Part shown: piece by piece, positions 16,832-27,344 of the stretch
How positions within the stretch are numbered: the first letter of the stretch is position 1
Layout: each line of letters begins with the position of its first letter
The notes under the pieces: model-generated
Told to the model about the DNA's origin: nothing
Databases searched by the model: none
The model's input: the letters and a program-made list of their open reading frames with translations, nothing else
Assembly: GCA_027067975.1 (NCBI GenBank)
Contig: JAMOUS010000167.1
Location: 1 to 39,023 of the forward strand
DNA from: Bacteroidales bacterium
GTDB lineage: Bacteria; Bacteroidota; Bacteroidia; Bacteroidales; VadinHA17
DNA: 39,023 bases
Direction: 5' to 3'
Position numbers and translations under genes: made by a program

Positions 16832-18098
16832 GGCAAGACGGTGGTGGAAGGTTTCCGTGCCGGCAGTGGTGGTGCTTTTCTCTTTCTTTCTTATCGTCGC
16901 ATGTGAGGATGATCCCACGGACATCGGTCTGGAACTGAAAAGTGCTTTGGGCAAGGTACAACCGGTGTATGTGGATACGCTGCGGGTCTACAGTTCGACC
17001 TGGTCGCGCGATTCGATGCGTACCGACCACTCTTCGAGCCTGATCCTGGGAAATATCCTGGATCCCGTCTTCGGGTGGACGGATGCTTCGTTCGTCACAC
17101 AATACCGGCTGACGGCTCCCTGGATACCTGGGAACAATGCGGATGTCGACTCGGTGAAGCTCTTCCTGGTGATCGGGGACTATACCGGCAATGAGGTCAC
17201 CCCCATGACGGTGGATGTGTATGAGTCGTTCCGGCATATCCGTTATGATACGGTCTACTATTCCAACTTTGAAATGTACGACTCGATCAGTGTATGGCCG
17301 GTAGGTTCGGCCACCTTTCATCCCGAAGACACGATGGTGGTGGTCTATCTCTCGAAGACCTTCGGGCGGCGCATCATCCGGGATACGGCGGCATTACAGG
17401 ACAATAAGATCTTCACCGACCATTTCCCGGGATTGTACATCACCACACGAAAGAGTGGGGCTCTGGGCGAGGGGGGCTTTGCCAAGGTCAACCTGCTGGA
17501 TGCCAAGACCTATCTGGCGATCTATTATCATAACGACCTGGCCGATAAACTGACTTATGGTTTCGGCATCAACACTTACTGTGCACGCATCGGTCTTTAC
17601 AAGCATCATTACGATGAGGCTCCGCCCGAGACAGCCGTCCGCTATCTCGACCAGGAAAAGGAAGACACGGTCCTCTACGTCCAGGGTCTTGCCGGTGTCT
17701 ACAGCAAGCTTACCATCCCCGGCCTGCAGCGCTATCGTGATTCGCTGGTGGTGCTGAACAATGTACGGCTGGTGATCCCCTTTCACAACGACCCCATGGG
17801 AGCGATCATGCGAAAGCCTTCCATTCTGGCCTTGCGGGTACGGCTGGGCGACTCCCTCTTCATCGATGTGGCCGATCGGCAGGTGCCCGACCTCTATAAC
17901 GGGAGATACGACGAGGAGAAAGAGGAATATGTGATCAACTTCACCGCCCAGGTACAGCAATACCTCCTGAAACATAACGACGACCTTTCTTTTTATTTGA
18001 TGACCGATTATCCGGCCTTCGACATGGAGCGGGTGGTGCTTAACGGCTGGAACAACAGCCGGCCCCTCAAGCTGATCCTCATTTACACCGAGTTGTAG
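16803..18098 (+). CDS. DUF4270 family lipoprotein
   Basis: This 431-residue protein has a long positively charged N-terminus (MGKLMQRISRARRWWK), a hydrophobic stretch and a probable lipobox ending at IVAC, then EDDPTDIGLELK, the hallmark opening of DUF4270 proteins. The rest is beta-rich with SLILGNILDPVFG and SFYLMTDYP. Its coding region overlaps the end of the GT5-like gene by 29 bases, so the two are co-expressed. The function of DUF4270 is not established; a cell-envelope lipoprotein is the safe description. An alternative start is the ATG at 16815, which would shorten the charged tail. Confidence 0.85.
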   Translation: MGKLMQRISRARRWWKVSVPAVVVLFSFFLIVACEDDPTDIGLELKSALGKVQPVYVDTLRVYSSTWSRDSMRTDHSSSLILGNILDPVFGWTDASFVTQYRLTAPWIPGNNADVDSVKLFLVIGDYTGNEVTPMTVDVYESFRHIRYDTVYYSNFEMYDSISVWPVGSATFHPEDTMVVVYLSKTFGRRIIRDTAALQDNKIFTDHFPGLYITTRKSGALGEGGFAKVNLLDAKTYLAIYYHNDLADKLTYGFGINTYCARIGLYKHHYDEAPPETAVRYLDQEKEDTVLYVQGLAGVYSKLTIPGLQRYRDSLVVLNNVRLVIPFHNDPMGAIMRKPSILALRVRLGDSLFIDVADRQVPDLYNGRYDEEKEEYVINFTAQVQQYLLKHNDDLSFYLMTDYPAFDMERVVLNGWNNSRPLKLILIYTEL

Positions 18099-18103
18099 GC
18101 GGA

Positions 18104-18840
18104 GCGGCAGGGTAGCAATATAGGGCTTGGAGTATTTAGAGTGCCTAAAGTTTGAAATTACAAGTGCCTAAAGTCAGTGACACCCGCCTCGTGCGAGGTG
18201 TAGCCGAAGCAGGAGGTGTTGGTGGAACTGATCCCGACACGAAGTCGTCGGGATTAAAAGTTACGAGTGCCTAAATTATTAATGCCTAGAGTACTTGGAG
18301 TGCATTGAGTATTTAGAGTGCCTAAAGTTGTAAGTTACAAGTGACTAAATTGAGTTCGGAATTTTCTCACTTTTGCCTTCTGTGTCCGCCGTAGCCTTGG
18401 CGAAGGCGGATCGCCTCATCGCCTCATCGCTTCATCGCTTTATCGTGCCCGTCGGAGCCGCAGGCGAAGCGTCAGGATAACAATAAGTGCCTGGAGTGCC
18501 TTGAGTACTTCGAGTACTTGGAGTTCCAAGTTTCCAGTATCGAGTATGGAGTTTTTTGGAAATTCCTGTCAGAGGCATCCCTATGGGAAAATAAATCCCA
18601 AATTTCAAATCCCTGCCGGAGGTATCCCTTCGGGAAATTTTCCAATATTCAAACATTGAATTTGGTTATCGGCATATCATGTCCCCGGAGGGAAAGAATG
18701 AAATTCTCTTGCCATTGCTCCCTTGCCAAGCTGCCCCTCCGGGGCGTTCTCTCCTTATCGCATCATCGCATCATCGCTTTATCGCTTTATCGTGACCGCC
18801 GTAGCCTTGGCAAAGGCGGATAGTATTGTTTTGGGCTCTA
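18104..18840 (+). repeat. Mosaic intergenic repeat island 1
   Basis: This 740-base gap between convergent genes has no credible coding region. It contains four copies of GTGCCTAAA, a two-hairpin module (18175-18254), a TCCGCC...GGCGGA hairpin (18385-18410) followed by TCATCGCx octamers, then GAGTRCTTx nonamers (18495-18530) and GAGTATGG-type heptamers. A second CCGCC/GGCGG hairpin with octamers closes the island at 18755-18821. The segment 18540-18720 is different and carries small TCCC/GGGA hairpins. Confidence 0.8.
18175..18254 (+). repeat. Two-hairpin repeat module, copy 1
   Basis: Hairpin 1 is CGCCTCG-TG-CGAGGTG (18185-18200), with one G.T pair. Hairpin 2 is ATCCCGAC (18231-18238) paired with GTCGGGAT (18247-18254). 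The same module recurs at 27267-27344 and 33277-33356, with paired base changes that preserve both stems at 27267-27344. Confidence 0.75.
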
Positions 18841-18865
18841 CCGTTTTATGGAAGAAAAGGGGGGT

Positions 18866-19930
18866 TCAGCGGCGGCCGTATTGTTTTTCGTAATATTTTT
18901 CGTATTCGCCGCTGATGACATGTTCGAGCCATTCGGTGTTGTCGAGGTACCAACGGACGGTGCGGGTAAGACCTTCGTCGAAGGAGGTGCGCGGCTGCCA
19001 TCCCAGTTCACGGCGTATCCGGGAGGCGTCGATGGCATAACGGAGATCGTGGCCGGCACGGTCTTTTACGAAGGTGATGAGACGACGGGAGGATCCTTCC
19101 GGCCTTCCCAAGAGACGGTCGGTGATATCACATAATTTCTTCACCAGGTCGATATTCTTCCATTCGTTGTCGCCGCCGATGTTGTAGGTACGGCCCTCCC
19201 TGCCATTGAAATAGACCAGTTCGATGGCCTGGGCGTGGTCCTCCACATAGAGCCAGTCGCGTATGTTCTCCCCCTGGCCATAGACGGGGATGGGTCGTTC
19301 GTGAAGGATATTGTTGATGGTGAGGGGGATCAGTTTCTCGGGGAACTGGTAAGGCCCGTAATTGTTCGAACAGTTGGTGATGACGAACGGCAGTCCGTAG
19401 GTGTTGCCGTAAGCCCGCACGAAATGGTCGGCACTGGCCTTCGAGGCGGAGTAAGGGCTTTGCGGGTCGTAGGGGGTCTCTTCGGTGAACCTGCCCTCGG
19501 GGCCGAGGCTGCCGTATACCTCGTCGGTGGAGATCTGGTAGAAGCGTTTGCCGGAAAGATTATCGCCCCAGGCTTTGCGGGCAGCGTTCATGAGCGTCAC
19601 CGTGCCGATGACATTGGTGCGGATGAACGCCATCGGGTCGGTGATCGACCGGTCGACATGCGACTCGGCGGCCAGGTGGATCACCCCTGTGACAGGATGC
19701 TCGCGGAAGATCTTCTCCACCACCTCCGTATCGGCGATATCCCCTTTGATGAAAAGGTAGTTCTCCTTCCCCTCGATATCCCGCAGGTTCTCCAGGTTGC
19801 CGGCATAGGTGAGCTTGTCGAGGTTGATGATGAGCTTGTCGGGGTGGTTATTGACGAAACGCCGGACGGTGTGGGAGCCGATGAAGCCGGCGCCGCCGGT
19901 GATGAGGATGGCTTCGCGGAAGGAGGGCAT
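18866..19930 (-). CDS. rfbB: dTDP-glucose 4,6-dehydratase
   Basis: This 354-residue extended short-chain dehydrogenase converts dTDP-glucose to dTDP-4-keto-6-deoxyglucose. The NAD-binding motif is GGAGFIGSH, the catalytic segment STDEVYGSLG is present, and the YxxxK pair is in SPYSASKAS. NCSNNYGPYQFPEKLIPL and GQGENIRDWLYVEDH are specific to the RmlB group. The open frame extends upstream into galE, but the ATG at 19930 gives the family N-terminus (MPSFREAILITGG) and leaves 5 bases after galE. It is the last of a six-gene operon. The companion genes rmlA, rmlC and rmlD are not in the window, so the final sugar cannot be named. Confidence 0.95.
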   Translation of the reverse strand: MPSFREAILITGGAGFIGSHTVRRFVNNHPDKLIINLDKLTYAGNLENLRDIEGKENYLFIKGDIADTEVVEKIFREHPVTGVIHLAAESHVDRSITDPMAFIRTNVIGTVTLMNAARKAWGDNLSGKRFYQISTDEVYGSLGPEGRFTEETPYDPQSPYSASKASADHFVRAYGNTYGLPFVITNCSNNYGPYQFPEKLIPLTINNILHERPIPVYGQGENIRDWLYVEDHAQAIELVYFNGREGRTYNIGGDNEWKNIDLVKKLCDITDRLLGRPEGSSRRLITFVKDRAGHDLRYAIDASRIRRELGWQPRTSFDEGLTRTVRWYLDNTEWLEHVISGEYEKYYEKQYGRR

Positions 19931-19935
19931 GATGA

Positions 19936-20976
19936 TCAGGCTTTTTGTTTTTCCAGGTTCTTGCGGTAGTGTTGTTCCCACTTCCATGCCGAGAGGAGGG
20001 CCTCGCCGAGGGTGCTTTCGGCTTTCCAGCCCAGCTCGCGGTTGGCGTATGAGGGGTCGGCCCAGATCTTTTCAATGTCACCGGGGCGGCGGCCGGTCAC
20101 CACATAGTTGACCTTCACGCCGGTGACCTCTTCGAATGTGCGGATGATCTCGAACACCGACACGCCGCGGCCGGTGCCGAGGTTGAACACCTCGTAGTTC
20201 TTTTTCTGTTTCTCTTCGAGGATGCGGCGTATTGCGACGATATGGGCTTTGGCCAGGTCGACGACATAGATGTAATCGCGTATGGCCGAGCCGTCGGGGG
20301 TGTTATAGTCGTCGCCGAAGACGCGCAGCATCTTGCGGATGCCAATGGCCGTCTGGGTGACGTAGGGCACCAGGTTCTCCGGCTCGCCCAACGGCAGCTC
20401 GCCGATGAGGCCGGTGGGATGGGCGCCGATGGGGTTGAAATAGCGCAGCGAGATGGCCCGCAACGAAGGAACGGCCTTCAGCTGGTCTTCGATGATCTCT
20501 TCCGAGATCTGCTTGGTGTTGCCGTACGGTGAAGCGGCCTTTTTGATGGGAGCCTGCTCGGTCACGGGCAACTCGTCGGGCTCGCCGTATACCGTGCAGG
20601 AGGAGGAGAAGACCATGCCTTTGATGTGATGGTCGTTCATCGCCTCCAGCAGGTTCATCAGGGAGACCAGGTTATTGCGGTAGTATTTCAGCGGCTTTTG
20701 TACCGATTCACCCACCGACTTATGGGCGGCGAAGTGGATGATGGCATCTATGTCGGGATGGTCGCGGAAAAGCTGCTGCACGCGCTCCCGGTCGCACAGG
20801 TCAAACTTCTCGAAAGCCGGCCGCACGCCCGTGATCTGCTCGATGCCGTCGAGGACCCATTCGTGCGAGTTGGAGAGGTTGTCGACGATCACCACCTCGA
20901 AACCCTGTTCGATCAGTTCGACGGTCGTATGGGATCCGATATAGCCGGTTCCGCCTGTTACCAGTATCTTGGCCAT
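19936..20976 (-). CDS. galE: UDP-glucose 4-epimerase
   Basis: This 346-residue enzyme interconverts UDP-glucose and UDP-galactose, or the N-acetylated forms in some members. It shows GGTGYIGSHT for NAD, FSSSCTVYG with the catalytic serine region, and SPYGNTKQ with the Tyr/Lys pair. YFNPIGAHPTGLIGE and GTPDGSAIRDY-like signatures (TPDGSAIRDYIYVVDLA) are classical GalE. The ATG at 20976 was chosen because MAKILVTGG is the family start; the frame is open 11 codons further. It sits 13 bases after the dehydrogenase gene and 5 before rfbB, so it supplies sugars for the same surface polysaccharide. Confidence 0.95.
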   Translation of the reverse strand: MAKILVTGGTGYIGSHTTVELIEQGFEVVIVDNLSNSHEWVLDGIEQITGVRPAFEKFDLCDRERVQQLFRDHPDIDAIIHFAAHKSVGESVQKPLKYYRNNLVSLMNLLEAMNDHHIKGMVFSSSCTVYGEPDELPVTEQAPIKKAASPYGNTKQISEEIIEDQLKAVPSLRAISLRYFNPIGAHPTGLIGELPLGEPENLVPYVTQTAIGIRKMLRVFGDDYNTPDGSAIRDYIYVVDLAKAHIVAIRRILEEKQKKNYEVFNLGTGRGVSVFEIIRTFEEVTGVKVNYVVTGRRPGDIEKIWADPSYANRELGWKAESTLGEALLSAWKWEQHYRKNLEKQKA

Positions 20977-20989
20977 GGTTGCTAGGTTT

Positions 20990-22279
<1,290 letters not shown>

Positions 22280-22303
22280 GGTTAAAGAGTGATGTCTGTT
22301 TTT

Positions 22304-23269
22304 TTATTTAAGGATCTCTTTCAGGAGGGGGTGGTAATCCCCTTTGGGTCCGGTGGGGCGGCTGTTGCGTATCTCGTAGACGATGCGGATGGCTTCGCGC
22401 ATCTCGTCGATGCCGAACCCTTCGCCGGCGAGGATCTTACGGTAGCTTTCGGTATGCAGGTCGGTAAAGCCCCGGCTGAACTCCACCTCCCGACCTTCGA
22501 GGGTGAGGGAGCGGTAGGTTCGCTGGCCGCTCTCTTTCACCTTGACGGGGATGTCGTTGTAATCGATGCTCAGCAGCCAGCGTACGCGGGCGCGCTTAAG
22601 TACAAGAAAGCCTGCCGCCTTGTCGCGTTCGAGCAGGTGGACGCGGTTCTCCTGGACGGGCCCGAAGATCCATTGCAGCATGTCGAAGAAGTGGACGCCG
22701 ATATTCGTGGCGATGCCTCCCGATTTCTGGACATCCCCTTTCCAGGAGATGTGGTACCAGTGGCCGCGGCTGGTGATGTAAGTGAGGTCGAAGTCGAAGA
22801 TCTTGTCGGGAGGGGCGTTTTCCACCTCTTTCTTCAGGGCGATGATGGAGGGGTGGAGCCGCAACTGCAGGATATTGAAGACGCGGTGGCCGGTTTCCTG
22901 CTCAAATTGTTGCAGGGCGTCGACGTTCCAGGGGTTGAGCACCATCGGCTTTTCGCAGATGGCGTCGGCCTGTTGCCGCAGGGTGAAACGGATATGGGCG
23001 TCATGGAGATAGTTGGGAGAGCAGATGCTCACATAGTCGAGCTGCACCCCCTGGCGGCGCAGTTTGTCGATATGGCGGTCGAAACGTTCGAACTCGACGA
23101 AGAAATCGGCCTCGGGGAAATAGGAGTCCATGATGCCGACACTGTCGTGTTTGTCGAGGGCGGCTACCAGCGTGTTGCCGGTGTCGCGGATGGCCCGAAG
23201 ATGCCGCTCGGCAATATAGCCGGCCACACCGATGAGGGCAAAGTTACGAGGGCGGGACTGCTCGCTCAT
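22304..23269 (-). CDS. wbpB: UDP-GlcNAcA 3-dehydrogenase, Gfo/Idh/MocA family (WbpB/WlbA)
   Basis: This 321-residue NAD-dependent oxidoreductase has FALIGVAGYIAERHLRAI at the N-terminus, SICSPNYLHDAHIRF and the catalytic lysine in AICEKPMVL. SGGIATNIGVHFFDML and LLSIDYNDIP are characteristic of the WlbA/WbpB branch. In the known pathway it oxidises the 3-hydroxyl of UDP-GlcNAc-uronic acid, giving the 3-keto sugar used by the WbpE aminotransferase. The open frame runs 39 codons further, but MSEQSRPRNFALIG (ATG at 23269) is the natural start. It lies between wbpD (34 bases) and wbpA (24 bases). Confidence 0.9.
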   Translation of the reverse strand: MSEQSRPRNFALIGVAGYIAERHLRAIRDTGNTLVAALDKHDSVGIMDSYFPEADFFVEFERFDRHIDKLRRQGVQLDYVSICSPNYLHDAHIRFTLRQQADAICEKPMVLNPWNVDALQQFEQETGHRVFNILQLRLHPSIIALKKEVENAPPDKIFDFDLTYITSRGHWYHISWKGDVQKSGGIATNIGVHFFDMLQWIFGPVQENRVHLLERDKAAGFLVLKRARVRWLLSIDYNDIPVKVKESGQRTYRSLTLEGREVEFSRGFTDLHTESYRKILAGEGFGIDEMREAIRIVYEIRNSRPTGPKGDYHPLLKEILK

Positions 23270-23303
23270 GGGGGAAGGTTTTTTCAGGATGACAAAGGTA
23301 GGG

Positions 23304-23885
23304 TCAATCGCTGATTTTAACAACATTTTCGTTTTCGAGGCGGTAACGCTGGCCGCTCTCGGGACATACGGCGATGCCGTTGTCATCGAAATGGAGACGG
23401 TGGCCGTATTCGCTCATCCACCCGATCTGGCGGGCGGGGTTGCCTACCACCAGGGCATAGGGTTTTACGTCGCGGATCACCACGGCGCCGGCGCCGACAA
23501 AACAGTACTCCCCGAGGGTGATGCCGCAGACAATGGTGGCATTGGCGCCGATGGTGGCGCCGCGTTTCACAAGGGTGGTCTGGTACTGGTCGCGACGCAC
23601 CACCGCACTGCGGGGGTTGATCACGTTGGTGAAGACCATCGACGGACCCAGGAAGACGTCATCCTCGCAGATCACGCCGGTATAGATGGAGACGTTGTTC
23701 TGCACCTTCACGTTGTCGCCGAGGGTGACACCGGGGGAGACCACCACGTTCTGTCCCAGGTTGCAACGCTTCCCGATGACGGCACCCGTCATGATGTGGG
23801 TGAAGTGCCAGATCTTCGTCCCCTCGCCGATGGTGCAGCCTTCGTCGATGACGGCGGTCTCGTGTGCGAAATAGTTTTTTTCCAT
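23304..23885 (-). CDS. wbpD: UDP-3-amino-GlcNAcA N-acetyltransferase (WbpD/WlbB)
   Basis: This 193-residue protein is a left-handed beta-helix acyltransferase, with many hexapeptide-repeat turns such as [34 protein letters not shown]. The segment [16 protein letters not shown] and the later [28 protein letters not shown] are typical of the WbpD/WlbB group. The known reaction adds acetyl from acetyl-CoA to the 3-amino group, completing UDP-GlcNAc(3NAc)A. It starts two bases after the aminotransferase stop, so the two are tightly coupled. WbpD length is close to 190 residues, as here. Confidence 0.92.
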   Translation of the reverse strand: MEKNYFAHETAVIDEGCTIGEGTKIWHFTHIMTGAVIGKRCNLGQNVVVSPGVTLGDNVKVQNNVSIYTGVICEDDVFLGPSMVFTNVINPRSAVVRRDQYQTTLVKRGATIGANATIVCGITLGEYCFVGAGAVVIRDVKPYALVVGNPARQIGWMSEYGHRLHFDDNGIAVCPESGQRYRLENENVVKISD

Positions 23886-23887
23886 GC

Positions 23888-25015
23888 TCAGGGTGTGTAA
23901 GCTTTTATCCGTTGGATGATATGGTCGAGCTGTTCCTCTTCCATCTCTGTATGGATGGGAAGGGAGACGACCGTCGCGCAGAGGCGGTCGCTCACAGTGT
24001 ATTCTTTCTCAAAAAAAGGATATCTTGAAAAAGCTTCCTGCCGGTGCATCGGCAGGGGATAATAAACCATGGAGGGGATCCCGGCCTGTTTCAGGTGTTC
24101 GCGGAAGTGTTCCCTGTCGATGCCACGGGTGATCAGGGTATACTGATGATAGCTGTGGGTGGTGCGGGGGGCGCGGGCGGGGGTTTGCAGGAAGGAGAGG
24201 CCGGACAGGGCTTCGTCATAGCGTGCTGCGACATGCTGACGGGCGGAGATAAACTCGTCGAGGTGGCGCAGTTTTACATCGAGGATGGCCGCCTGCAACG
24301 TGTCGAGGCGCGAGTTGATGCCCACGCGGGAGTGGTAGTATTTTTTTGTCGTGCCGTGGTTGACGTACGAGCGGAGGAAGAGGGCCAGATCGTCGTCGTC
24401 GGTGAAGAGGGCGCCGCCGTCGCCAAAGGCGCCGAGGTTCTTGGAGGGGAAGAAAGAGGTACAGCCGATGTGTCCCATGGTGCCGGCCATCTTCTCGGTG
24501 CCGTCGGAAAAGGCATAGCGGGTGCCGAGGGCCTGGGCGGCATCTTCGATGACGTATAGCCCGTGACGGCGGGCGATCTCCAGGAGCGGCTCCATGTCGA
24601 CACACTGGCCGAAGAGGTGGACGGGGATGACCGCCCGTGTGCGGGGGGTGATGAGCGCCTCGACGTGCTCGGGCTGGAGGAGGAAAGTGTCGGGGTCGAC
24701 GTCGGCGACGACGGGCGTAAGGCCAAGCAGGGCGACGGTCTCGACGGTGGCGATGAAGGTGAAGTCGGGGACGATCACCTCGTCGCCGGGGTCCAGCTGC
24801 AGCGCGGCGAGGGCGGCCTGCAGGGCGTCGGTGCCATTGCCGCAGGGGATCACATGCTGGGCACCGGTATATTCGGCCAGATGGGCGGCAAAGGTATTTA
24901 CCGCCGGACCATTGATGAAGGCAGTGGTCCCGATCACCTCCTGCATCGCCGCATCGATCTCCTCCTTCAGACGGAGATACTGCGTGTGCAGGTCGACCAT
25001 GCGGATCTCTTTCAT
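23888..25015 (-). CDS. wbpE: PLP-dependent sugar aminotransferase (WbpE/PorR/DegT family)
   Basis: This 375-residue aminotransferase of the DegT/DnrJ/EryC1/StrS family carries the PLP lysine Lys192 in [16 protein letters not shown]. It also has [21 protein letters not shown] and IEDAAQALG. With the WbpB partner it converts the 3-keto sugar to the 3-amino sugar using glutamate. PorR of Porphyromonas gingivalis belongs to the same family and is required for the anionic LPS to which type IX cargo is attached. It is the first gene of the operon. The start at 25015 ([14 protein letters not shown]) was preferred over the ATG at 25036; MVDL at 25000 is also possible. A mosaic repeat island begins about 70 bases upstream. 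Confidence 0.9.
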   Translation of the reverse strand: MKEIRMVDLHTQYLRLKEEIDAAMQEVIGTTAFINGPAVNTFAAHLAEYTGAQHVIPCGNGTDALQAALAALQLDPGDEVIVPDFTFIATVETVALLGLTPVVADVDPDTFLLQPEHVEALITPRTRAVIPVHLFGQCVDMEPLLEIARRHGLYVIEDAAQALGTRYAFSDGTEKMAGTMGHIGCTSFFPSKNLGAFGDGGALFTDDDDLALFLRSYVNHGTTKKYYHSRVGINSRLDTLQAAILDVKLRHLDEFISARQHVAARYDEALSGLSFLQTPARAPRTTHSYHQYTLITRGIDREHFREHLKQAGIPSMVYYPLPMHRQEAFSRYPFFEKEYTVSDRLCATVVSLPIHTEMEEEQLDHIIQRIKAYTP

Positions 25016-25084
25016 AGACAAATCTTTTACCGGCACCGCCGGAGAGAAAGCGTAAAAGTAGAAAAAATATGAAAAAGAGGATTC

Positions 25085-25410
25085 AGTTCCGAGTTCGGTG
25101 TAACGGTATAAAGTGCCTGGAGTATATTTAGAGTGCCTAAAATTGAAAGTTACGAGTGCCTAAAGTCAGTGACACCCGCCTCGTGCGAGGCGTAGACGAA
25201 ACGGAATCCGCCGGTGGGCCTGACTCGATACTCCATACTCGATACTCGATACTACGAACTCGATGCTAAAAACGGTTGCCTTTTGCTTCCTCGGCCGCCG
25301 AAGCCTTGGCGTAAGCGGATCGCTTCATCGCCTCATCGCTTTATCGCTTGATCGTGACCGCCGTAGCCTTGGCGTAGGCGGATCTTTTTGTCTTTTATCT
25401 TGTTTTTCGT
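25085..25410 (+). repeat. Mosaic intergenic repeat island 2
   Basis: Between the divergent wbpE and HU-SPOR genes, this stretch has two GTGCCTAAA units and hairpin 1 of the two-hairpin module as a perfect CGCCTCG-TG-CGAGGCG (25177-25192). It then has ACTCGAT heptamers (25228-25265), and two CCGCC...GGCGG hairpins (near 25303 and at 25358-25381) flanking TCATCGCx octamers (25324-25356). No coding region is credible in it. Confidence 0.8.
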
Positions 25411-25453
25411 ATGATCGGTTGTCTTCCAGGGTCGGTACGGCGGTTGTTGAAAA

Positions 25454-25478
25454 ACCTCCTTCGTGGGGGGAAGGAGGT
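25454..25478. promoter_or_regulatory. Perfect 8-bp inverted repeat upstream of the HU-SPOR gene
   Basis: ACCTCCTT (25454-25461) and AAGGAGGT (25471-25478) enclose nine bases. The right arm ends 15 bases before the -7 box, over the expected -33 position. It could be an operator or, with the T-run at 25485-25490, a weak terminator for stray plus-strand transcription. Confidence 0.4.
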
Positions 25479-25493
25479 GTCGGCTTTTTTGAT

Positions 25494-25501
25494 TATTTTT
25501 G
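25494..25501 (+). promoter_or_regulatory. -7 box of the HU-SPOR gene
   Basis: TATTTTTG matches TAnnTTTG fully and lies 17 bases before the ATG at 25519, leaving a leader of about 15 bases. No -33 TTTG is seen at 19-21 bases; the dyad at 25454-25478 occupies that region. Confidence 0.5.
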
Positions 25502-25518
25502 TATCAAAAGCCGAAACC

Positions 25519-26583
25519 ATGGAACTGGGATCCTTCATCAAAGAGCTGCTGTACGAACATGACTGTGTCATTGTGCCGGAATTTGGCGGTTTTGTGGCCA
25601 ATTACCGGCCGGCGGAGATCAACTACAACCGTCACACGTTTGCCCCTCCGTCGAAAGCGATCACTTTCAACCGCAGTCTGACGAACAATGACGGCCTGCT
25701 GATCGGTCATGTTTCGCAGCGTACGGGGATGTCGTACGTGGATGCCCGCAAGTGGGTACAGGGCAGGGTGAAAGAGTGGAAGCGGCGCCTGGAGAAGGGG
25801 CGTCGCGTGGAGGTGTCCGGGTTGGGGGAGTTCCGCATGGGCAAGGATGGGAACCTGTTGTTCGAGCCGAGCCTGACGGAGAACTTCCTGGCGGAGGCTT
25901 TTGGTCTGGAGGAGTTTCAGTTTGCGCCGTTGGAAGAGTATGTCCGGGATCGCCGTCGTACGGCGGTGAATGCTGTGACGCCGGCGGAGATGGCCGCTCG
26001 CAGAAGGCGTCGCATCCTGGTCGGTGTGCCGGCGGCGGCCGCCCTCGCCGCGCTGGTCTTCGTGGGGGTCAACACCCGTCTGGGGAAGGAGCGGCTCGAC
26101 CTCTCCTCGTTCAACCCCTTCCATAGGCAGACCGTGACGCAGGCGGTCGTGCAGGAGGATACAGCACCTGCGGTCGAGACGGAGCAGAAAGCAGCGTCGG
26201 CGGCTGGGGAAGAGAGGAAGGTGGAAAAAGAAACGCCTGCGGGAAAAGAGGAAACCTCTGCCCCGGCAGTGGCGGAAGAAAAGGCTCCCGGCAACGAAGC
26301 TGCTGATCCGGCTGCGGCACCCGTTGGGAAAGAGGAGGCTGCACCGGTGGTGACCGCGCAGTATTACATCGTGGCGGGAAGCTTCCGTCATCAGCAGAAT
26401 GCCGAGACGTTGAAGACCCAGCTGGAACGGGCAGGCCTGCCCGTGGTGATCATGGACGGCCCCAACGGCTTCGTCCGCGTGGCCATCGGCAGCTACAGCG
26501 ACCGTGCCGAGGCGCTGCGTGTGCTGCGCGAACAGCGTAAAGCCGCCCTCAACGGCGACGGGTACTGGCTGCTCAAAAAATAG
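25519..26583 (+). CDS. HU-CCDC81 and SPOR domain membrane protein
   Basis: This 354-residue protein joins three parts. Residues 1-135 match the CCDC81-like HU domains of Bacteroidota (SFIKELLYEHDCVIVPEFGGFVANYRP, then RRVEVSGLGEFRMGKDGNLLFEP). A membrane helix follows at about 166-185 (ILVGVPAAAALAALVFVGV), then an Ala/Glu/Pro-rich linker (215-280). The C-terminal SPOR domain (280-354) contains YYIVAGSFRHQQNAETL and VRVAIGSYSDRAEALRVL. SPOR domains bind denuded glycan strands at division sites, and the HU part would be cytoplasmic, so a link between division septum and nucleoid or another partner is possible but unproven. The ATG at 25519 was chosen because the -7 box ends 17 bases before it; the frame is open upstream through the dyad. 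Confidence 0.88.
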   Translation: MELGSFIKELLYEHDCVIVPEFGGFVANYRPAEINYNRHTFAPPSKAITFNRSLTNNDGLLIGHVSQRTGMSYVDARKWVQGRVKEWKRRLEKGRRVEVSGLGEFRMGKDGNLLFEPSLTENFLAEAFGLEEFQFAPLEEYVRDRRRTAVNAVTPAEMAARRRRRILVGVPAAAALAALVFVGVNTRLGKERLDLSSFNPFHRQTVTQAVVQEDTAPAVETEQKAASAAGEERKVEKETPAGKEETSAPAVAEEKAPGNEAADPAAAPVGKEEAAPVVTAQYYIVAGSFRHQQNAETLKTQLERAGLPVVIMDGPNGFVRVAIGSYSDRAEALRVLREQRKAALNGDGYWLLKK

Positions 26584-27000
26584 TTCTTGGTTCCCAGTTC
26601 GGAGTTCCGGGTAGGTAGTATGGAGTTCCTTTTGCCTTTTGTCCACCGTGGCTTTAGCGAAGACGGATCGCTTCATCTCATTATCGCTTCATCGTGTCCG
26701 CCGGAGCCGCAGGCGGAGCGTCAGGGTTACAAGATAGTGCCTGAAGTGCCTTAAGTACTTCGAGTACTAGGAGTTCAGAGTTCCCAGTATCGAGTATCGA
26801 GTTGACAATTGACAATGCCTGAATAAGGCGTCCCTTCGGGGACTCACCCATATTTAAATACTACTCCTTCCGAAAGTTAGATAATTATCAAATTTGTCTT
26901 ATCCAATTAATGGCGTAAGGGAAGAAAAGGCCTATTTGGATGCCCTCGGAAAACAAGCGGAGGGGAGCGTGGGATATCATAAGTGCCTTGAGTGCCTCGA

Positions 27001-27220
27001 GTATTTGGAGTGCATTGAGTATTTAGAGTGCCTAAAGTTGTAAGTTACAAGTGACTAAATTGAGTTCGGAATTTTCTCACTTTTGCCTTCTGTGTCCGCC
27101 GTAGCCTTGGCGAAGGCGGATCGCCTCATCGCCTCATCGCTTCATCGCTTCATCGTGTCCGTCCGAGCCGCAGGCGAAGCGTCAGGATAACAATAAGTGC
27201 CTGGAGTGCCTCGAGTATTT
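27001..27220 (+). repeat. Near-identical direct repeat of 18291-18510
   Basis: Aligned with an offset of 8710 bases, this block differs from 18291-18510 at about six positions and has no gaps. It contains GTGCCTAAA units, the TCCGCC/GGCGGA hairpin (27095-27120), the TCATCGCx octamers and the start of the nonamer run. Confidence 0.85.
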
Positions 27221-27266
27221 GGAGTACTTTTAGGAGTGACTAAAGTTAATACAAGTGCCTAAAGTC

Positions 27267-27344
27267 AATGACACCCGGCTTTCGTGAGCCGTAGGCGATG
27301 CGAAAGACGTTGGTGGAATTTATCCTGACCCGAGGCGTCAGGAT
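27267..27344 (+). repeat. Two-hairpin repeat module, copy 2 with compensatory changes
   Basis: Hairpin 1 is CGGCTT-TCGT-GAGCCG (27276-27291), against CGCCTC-GTGC-GAGGCG in other copies; a C-G pair has become G-C. Hairpin 2 is ATCCTGAC (27322-27329) with GTCAGGAT (27337-27344); a C-G pair of copy 1 has become T-A. Both stems are kept. Confidence 0.75.

Noticed and set aside
25411-25518. N-terminal extension of the HU-SPOR protein from the ATG at 25411
   Set aside because: It would run through the inverted repeat and the -7 box and adds residues not found before the usual HU-domain start.
26850-26985. A possible small RNA or tRNA in the non-repetitive segment of island 3
   Set aside because: No cloverleaf, GTTCGANNC motif or clear promoter-terminator pair was seen.
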